From Candidatus Omnitrophota bacterium (GTDB lineage Bacteria > Omnitrophota > Omnitrophia > Omnitrophales > JACROU01), in contig JACQQR010000228.1 of assembly GCA_016206875.1 (NCBI GenBank), forward strand, positions 1 through 8,242: DNA of 8,242 nt, written 5' to 3'. This document shows positions 1 to 7,146 of this stretch, one piece after another. Position 1 is the stretch's first letter. Each line of letters begins with the position of its first letter. The notes beneath the pieces were generated by a model. The model was given only the letters and a program-made list of their open reading frames with translations, did no database searches and had not been told where the DNA came from. A program made the translations under genes and the position numbers.

Positions 1-240
1 CCTCCATCAAGGCGGCGAAGAAGCACGTGGAGAAGGAGCGCCCGGAGGTCTGGGACATCCTGGAGGACGTCATCCGTGAGCACCCGGTGCTGCTGAACCG
101 GGCCCCCACGCTCCATCGGCTGGGCATCCAGGCCTTTGAGCCGATTCTGGTGGAGGGCAAGGCCATCGAGATCCATCCGCTGGTCTGCACGGCCTTCAAC
201 GCCGACTTTGACGGAGACCAAATGGCTGTGCACGTGCCGC
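1..240 (+). other. GC-rich segment of rpoC with a sharp composition boundary
   Basis: Counting by eye, the first four 60-base lines are about 65, 70, 62 and 62% GC, and the fifth (241-300) is 35%. In the rpoC frame, 65 of the 72 codons from base 3 to 218 end in G or C. Of the next 72 codons, 33 do. The change falls within or just after the codons for NADFDGDQMAVHVP, where nucleotide identity between unrelated bacteria is highest. The protein sequence itself is normal beta' across the junction. The composition change is seen directly; its cause (chimeric assembly, homologous recombination or local selection) is open. Confidence 0.85.
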
Positions 241-2876
241 TTTCATTAGAAGCCCAGTTGGAAGCCAAACTCTTAATGCTTTCGGCAAATAATATTTTCT
301 CGCCGGCCAACGGAGGGCCCATCGCGACTCCTTCACAAGATATTGTTTTGGGAATTTATTACCTCACCAAAATGAGAGAAGGAGAAAAAGGAGAGGGGCT
401 TATTTTCCGGGATAAAGAAGAAGCATTGCTCGCCTGCGCGGATAGAGAAATTAGCGTGCATGCAAAATGCAAAGTAAGAATGGATAATGAAATTATCGAA
501 ACAACGCTCGGCCGCATTCGCTTCAATGATGTGCTGCCGCGTCCTTTCCGTTTTGTGAATGAAACGGTGAATAAATCGAAACTCGCCAATATTATTTATG
601 AGTGCTACCAACAATTTGGGCATTATCAAATCATTCAGCTGCTTGATCGGCTCAAAGAATTGGGCTTTGAAGAGGCAACCAAAGCCGGAATTTCGATTGG
701 CATTGACGATATTCAAATTCCGGGTACAAAAAATGAAATGCTCAAAGAAGCTAAAAAGGAAGTCAACGCCATTGAAGAACAGTATCAAAACGGCTTGATC
801 ACGGATGGAGAACGTTATAACAAAGTCATTGATATTTGGACGCACATTACCGACCGCGTTTCTGACAGCATGTTTGACGAGCTGGACTCCTTTAATCCTA
901 TTTTTATGATGGCAGATTCCGGAGCCCGAGGCAGTAAGCAGCAGATTCGCCAGCTGGCCGGTATGAGAGGTTTGATGGCGAAGCCGTCGGGTGAAATTAT
1001 TGAAAGCCCGATTACATCAAACTTTCATGAAGGCTTAACGGTGTTGGAATATTTCATTTCAACGCACGGCGCCAGAAAAGGCTTGGCGGATACCGCCCTT
1101 AAAACAGCCGATTCAGGTTATCTGACCCGCCGTTTGGTGGACGTGGCTCAAGACGTTATCATCACAGAAGACGACTGCGGCACCTTAAACGGAATTTTTG
1201 TGGAGCCCGTCTATGAAGGAGAAGAAGTTATTGTTCCCCTAAAAGATCGTATTGTGGGGCGTGTGGCGCTCGACAGTGTGGTCAATATCGTAACCGATGA
1301 GACGATTGCCGAGGCCAATTCACTGATTACCGAGCAAATTGCCAGCCGTATTGAAGAAGTGGGCATCGAAAAAATTCGTATCCGTTCCGTGTTAACTTGC
1401 GAATCAAAAAAAGGCACCTGCGCCAAATGCTATGGCCGCGATTTAGCCACCGGAAGAGTGGCTGAATTGGGCACGGCAGTCGGCATTATTGCGGCGCAGT
1501 CGATTGGAGAACCGGGAACGCAGCTTACAATGAGAACGTTTCACATCGGAGGTACGGCTTCCCGCGTGGTCGAACAATCTTATTTTAAAACCAAGAATGG
1601 CGGGAGCCTCAAGTTTCACAGCTTGAAAACAGTTGCTTTAAAATCAGGTGAAATTATTGTTCTCAATCGAAATGGCCAAACGACAATCCATGATGAGACC
1701 GGCCGTGAATTAGAGCGCTACACCATTCCATCCGGGGCCCTATTTACGATAAAAGACGGCGGAAAAGTAGCCAAAGATGAAATTTTTGTCCGCTGGGATC
1801 CCTACACCGTTCCGATTCTCACCGAAGTTTCCGGAAAAGTGCGTTTTGAAGACATTAAAGAAGGCATCACAATGCATGAGGAAATGGACGCAACGACGGG
1901 TTTGACGGAACGCGTGATCATTGAGCATAAAGAAGATTTGCATCCACAGATTGTCATCTTTGGAGAGCATGATGATGTGCAGGCATTTTATCCGATTCCG
2001 GCCGGCGCTCACATTGTAGTCAAAGAGGGGCAATCCGTGGCGGGGGGCACGCTCTTGGCCAAAACGCCGCGTAAAATTGCAAAAACTCGCGATATTACCG
2101 GAGGGCTTCCCCGTGTGGCGGAGCTCTTTGAGGCTCGCAAGCCGAAAAATCCCGCAATCATCAGCGAAATTGACGGCAGTGTTGAATTCGGCGAAGTCAC
2201 CAAGGGCCAGCGCAAAATTATTGTGAAAAGCCCTAGTGGAATGACTAAGGAATATTTAATTCCGCACGGAAAACACTTAAACGTTTATAAAGGGGATAAG
2301 GTAATTTCCGGCCAGCAATTAGTGGACGGCCCTATTGTTCCTCAAGATATTTTGCGTGTCAGTGGCGACCGAAAACTCCAGGAATACTTATTGAATGAGG
2401 TTCAAGAGGTATACCGGCTCCAAGGCGTAAAAATTAACGATAAGCACGTGGAAGTGATTGTAAAACAAATGCTCAAAAAAGTTCGCATCGAAGATTCGGG
2501 AGATACCGACTTCCTCGTGGGTTCCCAGATCGACCGCATGCGCTTTCAAGACGAAAACGAGCGCGTGATTAAAAAGGGAAAGCAGCCCGCAAAAGCCACT
2601 CCGATTCTCTTGGGCATTACCAAAGCTTCATTAAGCACGGAATCCTTTATTTCAGCGGCAAGCTTCCAAGAAACGACCCGGGTGCTTACCGAAGCCGCAT
2701 CCGCAGGCCGCAGAGACGATTTAGTTGGATTGAAGGAGAACGTAATCATGGGGCATTTGATTCCCGCCGGCACCGGTTTCAGAGAGCATGCGGATTATTC
2801 AGTATCCCGGTTGTCCGATGAAGGCAAAAAAGGCGAGAAAACGGAAGCAAAGAAAGAGAAAGAAACAGAAGATTAA
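1..2876 (+). CDS. rpoC: DNA-directed RNA polymerase subunit beta' (5'-truncated by window edge)
   Basis: This is the catalytic beta' subunit of RNA polymerase. The reading frame is open from base 3, so the GTG at 27 is internal and not a start. By alignment from memory with E. coli beta', about the first 390 residues lie upstream. The Mg2+-binding NADFDGD motif is at 198-218, with its three aspartates. The bridge-helix region follows (MADSGARGS, about 909-935), then four zinc-site cysteines (codons at 1176, 1398, 1419 and 1428) and the trigger loop around LTMRTFHIGG (about 1524-1553). A large insertion of SI3 type occupies about 1557-2090, ahead of DITGGLPRVAELFE. The conserved C-terminal block (GITKASLSTESFISAASFQETTR) is at about 2610-2680, and the protein ends in a Lys/Glu-rich tail. 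All landmarks are in order without a frameshift. The first ~220-240 bases have very different base composition from the rest. rpsL follows 23 bp downstream. Confidence 0.98.
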   Translation, partial: SIKAAKKHVEKERPEVWDILEDVIREHPVLLNRAPTLHRLGIQAFEPILVEGKAIEIHPLVCTAFNADFDGDQMAVHVPLSLEAQLEAKLLMLSANNIFSPANGGPIATPSQDIVLGIYYLTKMREGEKGEGLIFRDKEEALLACADREISVHAKCKVRMDNEIIETTLGRIRFNDVLPRPFRFVNETVNKSKLANIIYECYQQFGHYQIIQLLDRLKELGFEEATKAGISIGIDDIQIPGTKNEMLKEAKKEVNAIEEQYQNGLITDGERYNKVIDIWTHITDRVSDSMFDELDSFNPIFMMADSGARGSKQQIRQLAGMRGLMAKPSGEIIESPITSNFHEGLTVLEYFISTHGARKGLADTALKTADSGYLTRRLVDVAQDVIITEDDCGTLNGIFVEPVYEGEEVIVPLKDRIVGRVALDSVVNIVTDETIAEANSLITEQIASRIEEVGIEKIRIRSVLTCESKKGTCAKCYGRDLATGRVAELGTAVGIIAAQSIGEPGTQLTMRTFHIGGTASRVVEQSYFKTKNGGSLKFHSLKTVALKSGEIIVLNRNGQTTIHDETGRELERYTIPSGALFTIKDGGKVAKDEIFVRWDPYTVPILTEVSGKVRFEDIKEGITMHEEMDATTGLTERVIIEHKEDLHPQIVIFGEHDDVQAFYPIPAGAHIVVKEGQSVAGGTLLAKTPRKIAKTRDITGGLPRVAELFEARKPKNPAIISEIDGSVEFGEVTKGQRKIIVKSPSGMTKEYLIPHGKHLNVYKGDKVISGQQLVDGPIVPQDILRVSGDRKLQEYLLNEVQEVYRLQGVKINDKHVEVIVKQMLKKVRIEDSGDTDFLVGSQIDRMRFQDENERVIKKGKQPAKATPILLGITKASLSTESFISAASFQETTRVLTEAASAGRRDDLVGLKENVIMGHLIPAGTGFREHADYSVSRLSDEGKKGEKTEAKKEKETED

Positions 2877-2899
2877 TTTATAAGGAAAAATATAAAAGT

Positions 2900-3274
2900 A
2901 TGCCGACGATATCCCAATTAATTCGAATGCCAAGAAGAAAAAAGAAATACCGGAGTAAATCTCCCGCACTCAGCCGTTGTCCGCAGCGCAAAGGGGTATG
3001 CCTGAACGTGAAGACGATGACTCCCAAAAAACCAAACTCAGCTTTGCGCAAAATTGCGCGTATTCGTCTTACGAATGGATATGAAATTACGGCATATATT
3101 CCCGGAGTCGGCCACAATCTGCAAGAACACTCCATTGTGCTTGTGCGAGGGGGCCGGGTAAAAGATTTACCCGGCGTTCGTTATCACTTAGTCCGCGGTA
3201 AACTGGATGCGGGCGGCGTTCAAGATAGAAAAAAATCGCGCTCCAAGTACGGGGCAAAAACTCCTAAATCATAA
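2900..3274 (+). CDS. rpsL: 30S ribosomal protein S12
   Basis: S12 lies at the decoding centre of the 30S subunit and contributes to codon-anticodon accuracy. The 124-residue product matches the family's usual length and is collinear with E. coli S12. It has MPTISQL at the N-terminus, CPQRKGVC at 27-34, TPKKPNSALRK at 41-51, GHNLQEHS at 71-78 and RGGRVKDLPGVRYH at 83-96, ending in a basic RSKYGAKTPKS tail. Lys43 and Lys88, where streptomycin-resistance changes occur in other bacteria, are both the wild-type lysine. Asp89, the position methylthiolated in E. coli, is present. The ATG at 2900 is chosen because it gives the canonical MPT start; AGGA at 2883-2886 is a weak and rather distant ribosome binding site. 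Lysine is mostly AAA (13 of 16), unlike tuf. The codons for RVKDLPG form a perfect hairpin. Confidence 0.98.
   Translation: MPTISQLIRMPRRKKKYRSKSPALSRCPQRKGVCLNVKTMTPKKPNSALRKIARIRLTNGYEITAYIPGVGHNLQEHSIVLVRGGRVKDLPGVRYHLVRGKLDAGGVQDRKKSRSKYGAKTPKS
3153..3175 (+). other. Perfect hairpin inside rpsL coding sequence
   Basis: CCGGGTAAA at 3154-3162 is the exact reverse complement of TTTACCCGG at 3166-3174, separated by AGA. The flanking G3153 and C3175 also pair, giving a 10-bp stem with a 3-base loop. It encodes part of the conserved GRVKDLPG loop of S12. No T-run follows, so it is not an intrinsic terminator. Whether it has any role is unknown. Confidence 0.6.
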
Positions 3275-3292
3275 AGGACAGGATAGAATCAC

Positions 3293-3760
3293 ATGAGAAG
3301 AAGAAGGGCACCTAAAAGAAAAATTAATGTAGATCCAAAATACCGTAACTTACAGGTTGCAAAGCTCATCAATATTATTATGGAACGCGGAAAAAAATCA
3401 TTGGCGCAAAAGATTGTTTATTCCGCTATGGATGTCCTCGGACAAAAATCCGGCAAGCCTTCTTTGGAAGTGTTTAAACAAGCGCTGGATAATGTGCGGC
3501 CTTTGCTGGAAACGAAATCACGCCGGGTGGGGGGCGCCACCTATCAGGTGCCCGTGGAAGTGAAAGCCGAACGGGGCGCAACGCTGGCGATGAGATGGCT
3601 CAGAGATTTTGCCCGCGGCAAAAAGGGGCAGCCTATGGAAGTGAAATTATCCAATGAGATTATGGATGCATACAACCGCACCGGCGGAGCTATGAAAAAG
3701 CGGGAGGATGTTCATAAAATGGCTGAATCCAATAAGGCGTTCAGTCACTATCGCTGGTAA
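3293..3760 (+). CDS. rpsG: 30S ribosomal protein S7
   Basis: S7 binds the 3' major domain of 16S rRNA, nucleates assembly of the 30S head and contacts tRNA in the E site. The 155-residue product has the family's usual length. It starts with the family's basic MRRRRAPKR, has the helix LINIIMERGKK at 25-35, the beta-hairpin SRRVGGATYQVPVEV at 77-91, the RGATLAMRWL segment at 94-103, and the typical end KREDVHKMAES to AFSHYRW. The ATG at 3293 is preceded by AGGA (3280-3283, 9-base spacing), and the rpsL stop is 18 bp upstream. In E. coli, S7 represses its own operon by binding the long rpsL-rpsG intercistronic RNA. The 18-bp gap here is too short for that structure, so any autoregulation must work differently (inference). 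fusA begins 4 bp after the stop codon. Confidence 0.98.
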   Translation: MRRRRAPKRKINVDPKYRNLQVAKLINIIMERGKKSLAQKIVYSAMDVLGQKSGKPSLEVFKQALDNVRPLLETKSRRVGGATYQVPVEVKAERGATLAMRWLRDFARGKKGQPMEVKLSNEIMDAYNRTGGAMKKREDVHKMAESNKAFSHYRW

Positions 3761-3764
3761 ACCT

Positions 3765-5837
3765 ATGTCAAACGAAAAAAAGTACCCTTTAGGGAGAATC
3801 AGAAATATTGGAATTGCCGCTCACATTGACGCCGGGAAAACTACGACCACAGAGCGTATTCTTTACTACACCGGGAAAACCCATAAGTTGGGCGAGGTTC
3901 ATGAAGGCACTGCCACCATGGACTGGATGGAGCAGGAACAAGAGCGGGGTATTACGATTACTTCGGCGACTACAACTTGTTTTTGGCATGATTGCCGTAT
4001 CAATATTATTGATACTCCCGGGCACGTAGATTTTACGATTGAAGTAGAACGCTCCTTGAGAGTTTTGGACGGTGCCTGCACGGTGTTTTGTGCCGTGGGC
4101 GGTGTGGAGCCTCAATCGGAAACGGTGTGGAGACAAGCCGATCGTTACCAGGTTCCCCGAATCGCGTTTGTAAATAAAATGGATCGCATCGGAGCCGATT
4201 TTAATGAAGTGGTGAAGCAGATGAAGGACCGATTGGGCGCAAAGGCTGTGCCCATTCAGCTTCCCATCGGGGCCGAGGACCAATTCAAAGGCGTGATTGA
4301 TTTGATTGAAATGAAAGCGTATGTGTTCAAAGATGAAACGTTGGGCGCGCAATTTGAAACACTGGAAATTATGCCGGAACTTCTGGAAGCGGCTAAAAAA
4401 GAGCATGAGCATTTGGTGGAAGCCGTTGCGGAATTTGACGATGAAGTCATGCATTATTATCTGGAAGGAAAAGCCGTCAGTCCTGAAAAAATCCGCCAGG
4501 TTCTCCGTAAAGCAACGATCGAACTGAAAATCACTCCGGTGATATGTGGGTCTGCCTTTAAAAATAAAGGGGTACAGCAATTGCTCGATTCTGTCGTGTA
4601 TTATTTGCCCGCGCCGAATGATATTCCTGCAATCAAGGGCCACGACCTTCGAGGAAATGAAGCCGATCGTCACGCGGATGAAAAAGAGCCCTTTTCCGGG
4701 CTTGCTTTTAAAATCGCATCCGATCCCTTTGTCGGAAAATTGGTGTACGTGCGTATTTATTCCGGAGTGCTCTCTGCAGGTTCCTACGTATACAACTCAA
4801 CGCGTGATTCCAAAGAGCGTATCGGGCGTTTGCTTCTGATGCATGCGAATAAGCGTGAAGAAATTGAGTCGGCTCCCGCAGGAAATATTGCCGCGGTAGT
4901 CGGCTTAAAAAATGTAAAAACCGGAGATACGCTTTGCGATGAAAAATCCCCGGTTGTTCTGGAATCGATGTTCTTTCCCGAGCCGGTTATTTCTATGGCC
5001 ATCGAACCCAAGACCAAGGCCGATCGCGACAAACTTTCCGAAGCGCTTCAGAGACTTTCGGAAGAGGATCCTACATTTCGCGTCAAAACGAATGAGGAAA
5101 CCGGGCAAACCATTATTTCCGGAATGGGAGAATTGCACCTAGACATTATTCGCGACCGTATGTTCCGTGAATTTAAAGTGCAAGCCAATGTGGGCAAACC
5201 CCAGGTGGCCTATAAAGAAACCATTGCCAAATCCGTAGAAGCGGAAGGAAGGTTTATCCGTCAAACAGGCGGGCGCGGACAATATGGCCATTGTTTTCTG
5301 ACTGTAGAACCGCAGGAGCGGGGCAAGGGTTTTGAATTTGTCAATAAAGTGGTGGGTGGGGCTATTCCAAGAGAATATATTCCTGCCATTGAAGCGGGTA
5401 TTAGGGAAGCAACTCAGGGCGGTGTTTTAGGCGGCTATCCTGTGGTCGATGTAAAAGTGACCGTGACCGACGGTTCTTATCACGACGTGGATTCTTCCGA
5501 ACTTGCTTTTAAGATTGCCGGTTCCATCGGTTTTAAAGATGGCGTGAAAAGGGCTGGGCCTATGTTTTTGGAACCCATTATGTCGGTAGAAGTAGTGGTT
5601 CCGGAAGAATACATGGGGGATATTATCGGAGATATAAACTCACGCCGTTGTCGCATTGAAATGATGGGCGACCGGGCCAATTTAAAATATGTCAGAGGAT
5701 TGGTTCCTTTGGCTGAAATGTTTGGTTATGCAACGGCGATTCGTTCTCTTTCTCAGGGAAGAGCCACCTATACTATGGAACCGCATAGTTATGCTGAGGT
5801 GCCTAAACATATCGCTGAAAAGCTGATAGCTGCTTAG
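3765..5837 (+). CDS. fusA: Elongation factor G
   Basis: EF-G is the ribosomal translocase GTPase, which moves tRNAs and mRNA after peptide bond formation and, with ribosome recycling factor, splits ribosomes. The 690-residue product is close to the usual length. GTPase motifs are AHIDAGKTT at 19-27 (P loop), RGITI at 61-65 (switch I), DTPGH at 83-87 (switch II), NKMD at 137-140 and CGSAF at 261-265. Domain II follows from about 309, domain III includes SGMGELHLD at 452-460, domain IV has TGGRGQYGH at 501-509 and SYHDVDSSE at 571-579, and domain V has YMGDIIGDINSRR at 616-628. The frame is open further upstream, but ATG 3765 gives the canonical MSNEKKYPLGRIRNIGIAAHID start. No Shine-Dalgarno sequence is visible before it, so translation is probably coupled to rpsG, whose stop is 4 bp upstream. 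Codon use matches the ribosomal-protein neighbours: about 34 of 101 sampled codons end in G, and about 3 of 51 isoleucines are ATA. Confidence 0.98.
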   Translation: MSNEKKYPLGRIRNIGIAAHIDAGKTTTTERILYYTGKTHKLGEVHEGTATMDWMEQEQERGITITSATTTCFWHDCRINIIDTPGHVDFTIEVERSLRVLDGACTVFCAVGGVEPQSETVWRQADRYQVPRIAFVNKMDRIGADFNEVVKQMKDRLGAKAVPIQLPIGAEDQFKGVIDLIEMKAYVFKDETLGAQFETLEIMPELLEAAKKEHEHLVEAVAEFDDEVMHYYLEGKAVSPEKIRQVLRKATIELKITPVICGSAFKNKGVQQLLDSVVYYLPAPNDIPAIKGHDLRGNEADRHADEKEPFSGLAFKIASDPFVGKLVYVRIYSGVLSAGSYVYNSTRDSKERIGRLLLMHANKREEIESAPAGNIAAVVGLKNVKTGDTLCDEKSPVVLESMFFPEPVISMAIEPKTKADRDKLSEALQRLSEEDPTFRVKTNEETGQTIISGMGELHLDIIRDRMFREFKVQANVGKPQVAYKETIAKSVEAEGRFIRQTGGRGQYGHCFLTVEPQERGKGFEFVNKVVGGAIPREYIPAIEAGIREATQGGVLGGYPVVDVKVTVTDGSYHDVDSSELAFKIAGSIGFKDGVKRAGPMFLEPIMSVEVVVPEEYMGDIIGDINSRRCRIEMMGDRANLKYVRGLVPLAEMFGYATAIRSLSQGRATYTMEPHSYAEVPKHIAEKLIAA

Positions 5838-5843
5838 GTTTTG

Positions 5844-5872
5844 TTGACAATAAAGTTTGCATTCATTACAAT
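5844..5872 (+). promoter_or_regulatory. Sigma70-type promoter for tuf
   Basis: TTGACA at 5844-5849 matches the -35 consensus exactly. It is followed after 17 bases by TACAAT at 5867-5872, one mismatch from the -10 consensus TATAAT. Transcription would begin near A5877 or G5878, giving a leader of about 27 bases with the tuf ribosome binding site inside it. The element lies in the longest intergenic gap of the window (5838-5904). It should allow tuf and the downstream S10 genes to be expressed above the upstream genes. The match is seen in the sequence; promoter activity is inferred. Confidence 0.8.
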
Positions 5873-5891
5873 GTCCAGCTTTCTTATTTCC

Positions 5892-5898
5892 AAGGAGG
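5892..5898 (+). promoter_or_regulatory. Strong ribosome binding site of tuf
   Basis: AAGGAGG is fully complementary to the common 16S rRNA 3' end and sits 6 bases before ATG 5905. It fixes the tuf start. It is the best Shine-Dalgarno sequence in the window; the other genes have weak ones, or none in the case of fusA. Confidence 0.9.
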
Positions 5899-5904
5899 AA
5901 TTAT

Positions 5905-7110
5905 ATGGGTAAGGAAAAATTTGAGAGGACAAAGCCGCACGTAAATATTGGGACAATAGGGCATGTGGACCATGGCAAGACGACGTTGACGGCCGCCATC
6001 ACGCAAGTGCTGTCGAAGAAGGGATTGGCCGAGGCGAAGGCATTTGATCAAATAGACAATGCGCCGGAAGAAAAAGAGCGCGGGATTACGATAGCGGTTT
6101 CTCACATGGAGTATCAAACGGAGAAGAGACATTATGCGCACGTGGACTGCCCGGGTCACGCCGATTACGTGAAGAACATGATTACGGGAGCCGCGCAGAT
6201 GGACGGAGCGATTTTGGTGGTTTCAGCCGCAGACGGCCCGATGCCGCAGACGCGGGAGCACATATTGCTGGCCCGGCAGGTGGGGGTGCCGCGCATCGGG
6301 GTGTTCATGAACAAAGTGGATATGGTGGATGACAAAGAGCTGCTGGATTTGGTGGAGCTGGAGGTGCGGGAATTGCTGAAGAAGTATGAATTTCCCGGGG
6401 ATGAGATTCCGGTGGTGCGGGGGAGTGCCTTAAAGGCGCTGGAAGACGCGCAAGCGGGGAAGACGGAATCGGAGAATTTCAAGCCGATACTGGAGTTGAT
6501 GGGGAAAGTGGATGAATATATTCCGACGCCGAAGCGGGACATAGACAAGCCGTTTTTGATGCCCGTAGAAGACGTGTTTTCGATATCGGGCCGAGGGACG
6601 GTGGGTACGGGAAGAGTGGAGCGGGGAGAGATCAAGGTAGGAGACGAGGTAGAGATCGTGGGGCTTCGGGAGAAGACCTCGAAGACGACGGTGACGGGAA
6701 TCGAGATGTTTCGTAAACTGTTGGATTCGGGGCAAGCGGGAGATAATGTAGGGATTTTGCTGCGGGGCATAGAGAAGAAGGATTTGGAGCGTGGGATGGT
6801 ATTGGCCAAACCGGGGACAGTGACACCGCATACGAAGTTTAAGGGGCAGGTGTATATATTGAATAAGGAAGAAGGCGGGAGGCACACGCCCTTTTTCAAT
6901 GGATACAGGCCGCAATTTTATTTTAGGACGACAGATGTGACGGGGGTGGTGACGTTGCCGGCCGGGGTGGAGATGGTGATGCCGGGGGACAACGTGGCGA
7001 TAGAGGCGGAGTTGATTACGCCGATTGCGATGGAGAAGGAACTGAGATTTGCCATTCGTGAGGGCGGAAAAACCGTGGGCGCCGGTGTTGTCAGCGAAAT
7101 TTTGAAGTAG
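5905..7110 (+). CDS. tuf: Elongation factor Tu
   Basis: EF-Tu is the GTPase that delivers aminoacyl-tRNA to the ribosomal A site. The product has 401 residues, a normal length. The G domain shows GHVDHGKT at 19-26, RGITI at 59-63, DCPGHAD at 81-87 with the catalytic histidine at 85, NKVD at 136-139 and SAL at 174-176. Domain 2 includes GRGTVGTGRVERG at 229-241, and domain 3 includes GGRHTPFFNGYRPQFYFR at 324-341 and RFAIREGGKTVGAGVV at 381-396. ATG 5905 is chosen over the in-frame ATG at 5857 because it follows AAGGAGG and matches the family start; the earlier ATG lies inside the promoter. Codon use is very unlike the neighbours: 62 of 101 sampled codons end in G, 25 of 33 lysines are AAG, and about 10 of 26 isoleucines are ATA. 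The bias fades over the last ~23 codons. Switch I reads ITIAVSH rather than the commoner ITINTxH. Confidence 0.98.
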   Translation: MGKEKFERTKPHVNIGTIGHVDHGKTTLTAAITQVLSKKGLAEAKAFDQIDNAPEEKERGITIAVSHMEYQTEKRHYAHVDCPGHADYVKNMITGAAQMDGAILVVSAADGPMPQTREHILLARQVGVPRIGVFMNKVDMVDDKELLDLVELEVRELLKKYEFPGDEIPVVRGSALKALEDAQAGKTESENFKPILELMGKVDEYIPTPKRDIDKPFLMPVEDVFSISGRGTVGTGRVERGEIKVGDEVEIVGLREKTSKTTVTGIEMFRKLLDSGQAGDNVGILLRGIEKKDLERGMVLAKPGTVTPHTKFKGQVYILNKEEGGRHTPFFNGYRPQFYFRTTDVTGVVTLPAGVEMVMPGDNVAIEAELITPIAMEKELRFAIREGGKTVGAGVVSEILK

Positions 7111-7137
7111 GGCACACTCCATCACGGGTCATTTTAA

Positions 7138-7143
7138 AAGGGA
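7138..7143 (+). promoter_or_regulatory. Probable ribosome binding site of rpsJ, closely spaced
   Basis: AAGGGA lies only 3 bases before ATG 7147. That is shorter than usual, so it supports that start only moderately. The alternative in-frame ATG at 7165 has AGAGAAAG at 7153-7160, a weaker purine-rich stretch, 4 bases upstream. Confidence 0.5.
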
Positions 7144-7146
7144 ATT

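Noticed and set aside
2733..2876. Internal translation start in rpoC (AAGGAG at 2733-2738, ATG at 2748)
   Set aside because: The codons encode the conserved LKENVI motif of beta', so the Shine-Dalgarno resemblance is incidental. The product would be only 42 residues of the beta' tail.
2877..2899. AT-rich rpoC-rpsL gap with a TATAAA-like hexamer as a promoter for rpsL
   Set aside because: No matching -35 element is seen at the right distance in the purine-rich end of rpoC, and the hexamer almost touches the rpsL start codon.
3708..3764. A 19-residue N-terminal extension of EF-G overlapping the end of rpsG
   Set aside because: The extra residues are the rpsG sequence read out of frame. ATG 3765 gives the standard EF-G N-terminus.
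3789..4673. A 294-codon open frame on the minus strand across the 5' half of fusA
   Set aside because: It lies wholly antisense to the conserved GTPase domain, shows no recognisable motif, and is a by-product of fusA codon use.
4687..4712. Possible terminator hairpin (AGCCC, 6-base loop, GGGCT, then a T-containing stretch)
   Set aside because: The stem is only 5 bp, lies in the middle of intact fusA, and is not followed by a continuous T-run.
5857..5904. A 16-residue N-terminal extension of EF-Tu from ATG 5857
   Set aside because: This ATG lies between the -35 and -10 elements, so it would not be on the transcript from that promoter. AAGGAGG points to ATG 5905, which gives the family's normal start.
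6165..6899. Long minus-strand open frames opposite tuf (also 6430-7125)
   Set aside because: The G-ending codon bias of tuf removes stop codons on the opposite strand. The translations are Ser/Thr/Pro-rich low-information sequence with no family match, and tuf itself is unambiguous.
7111..7146. tuf-rpsJ gap as a terminator or S10 leader
   Set aside because: No stable stem followed by a T-run is visible in the 36 bases, and it is too short for a leader regulatory structure.
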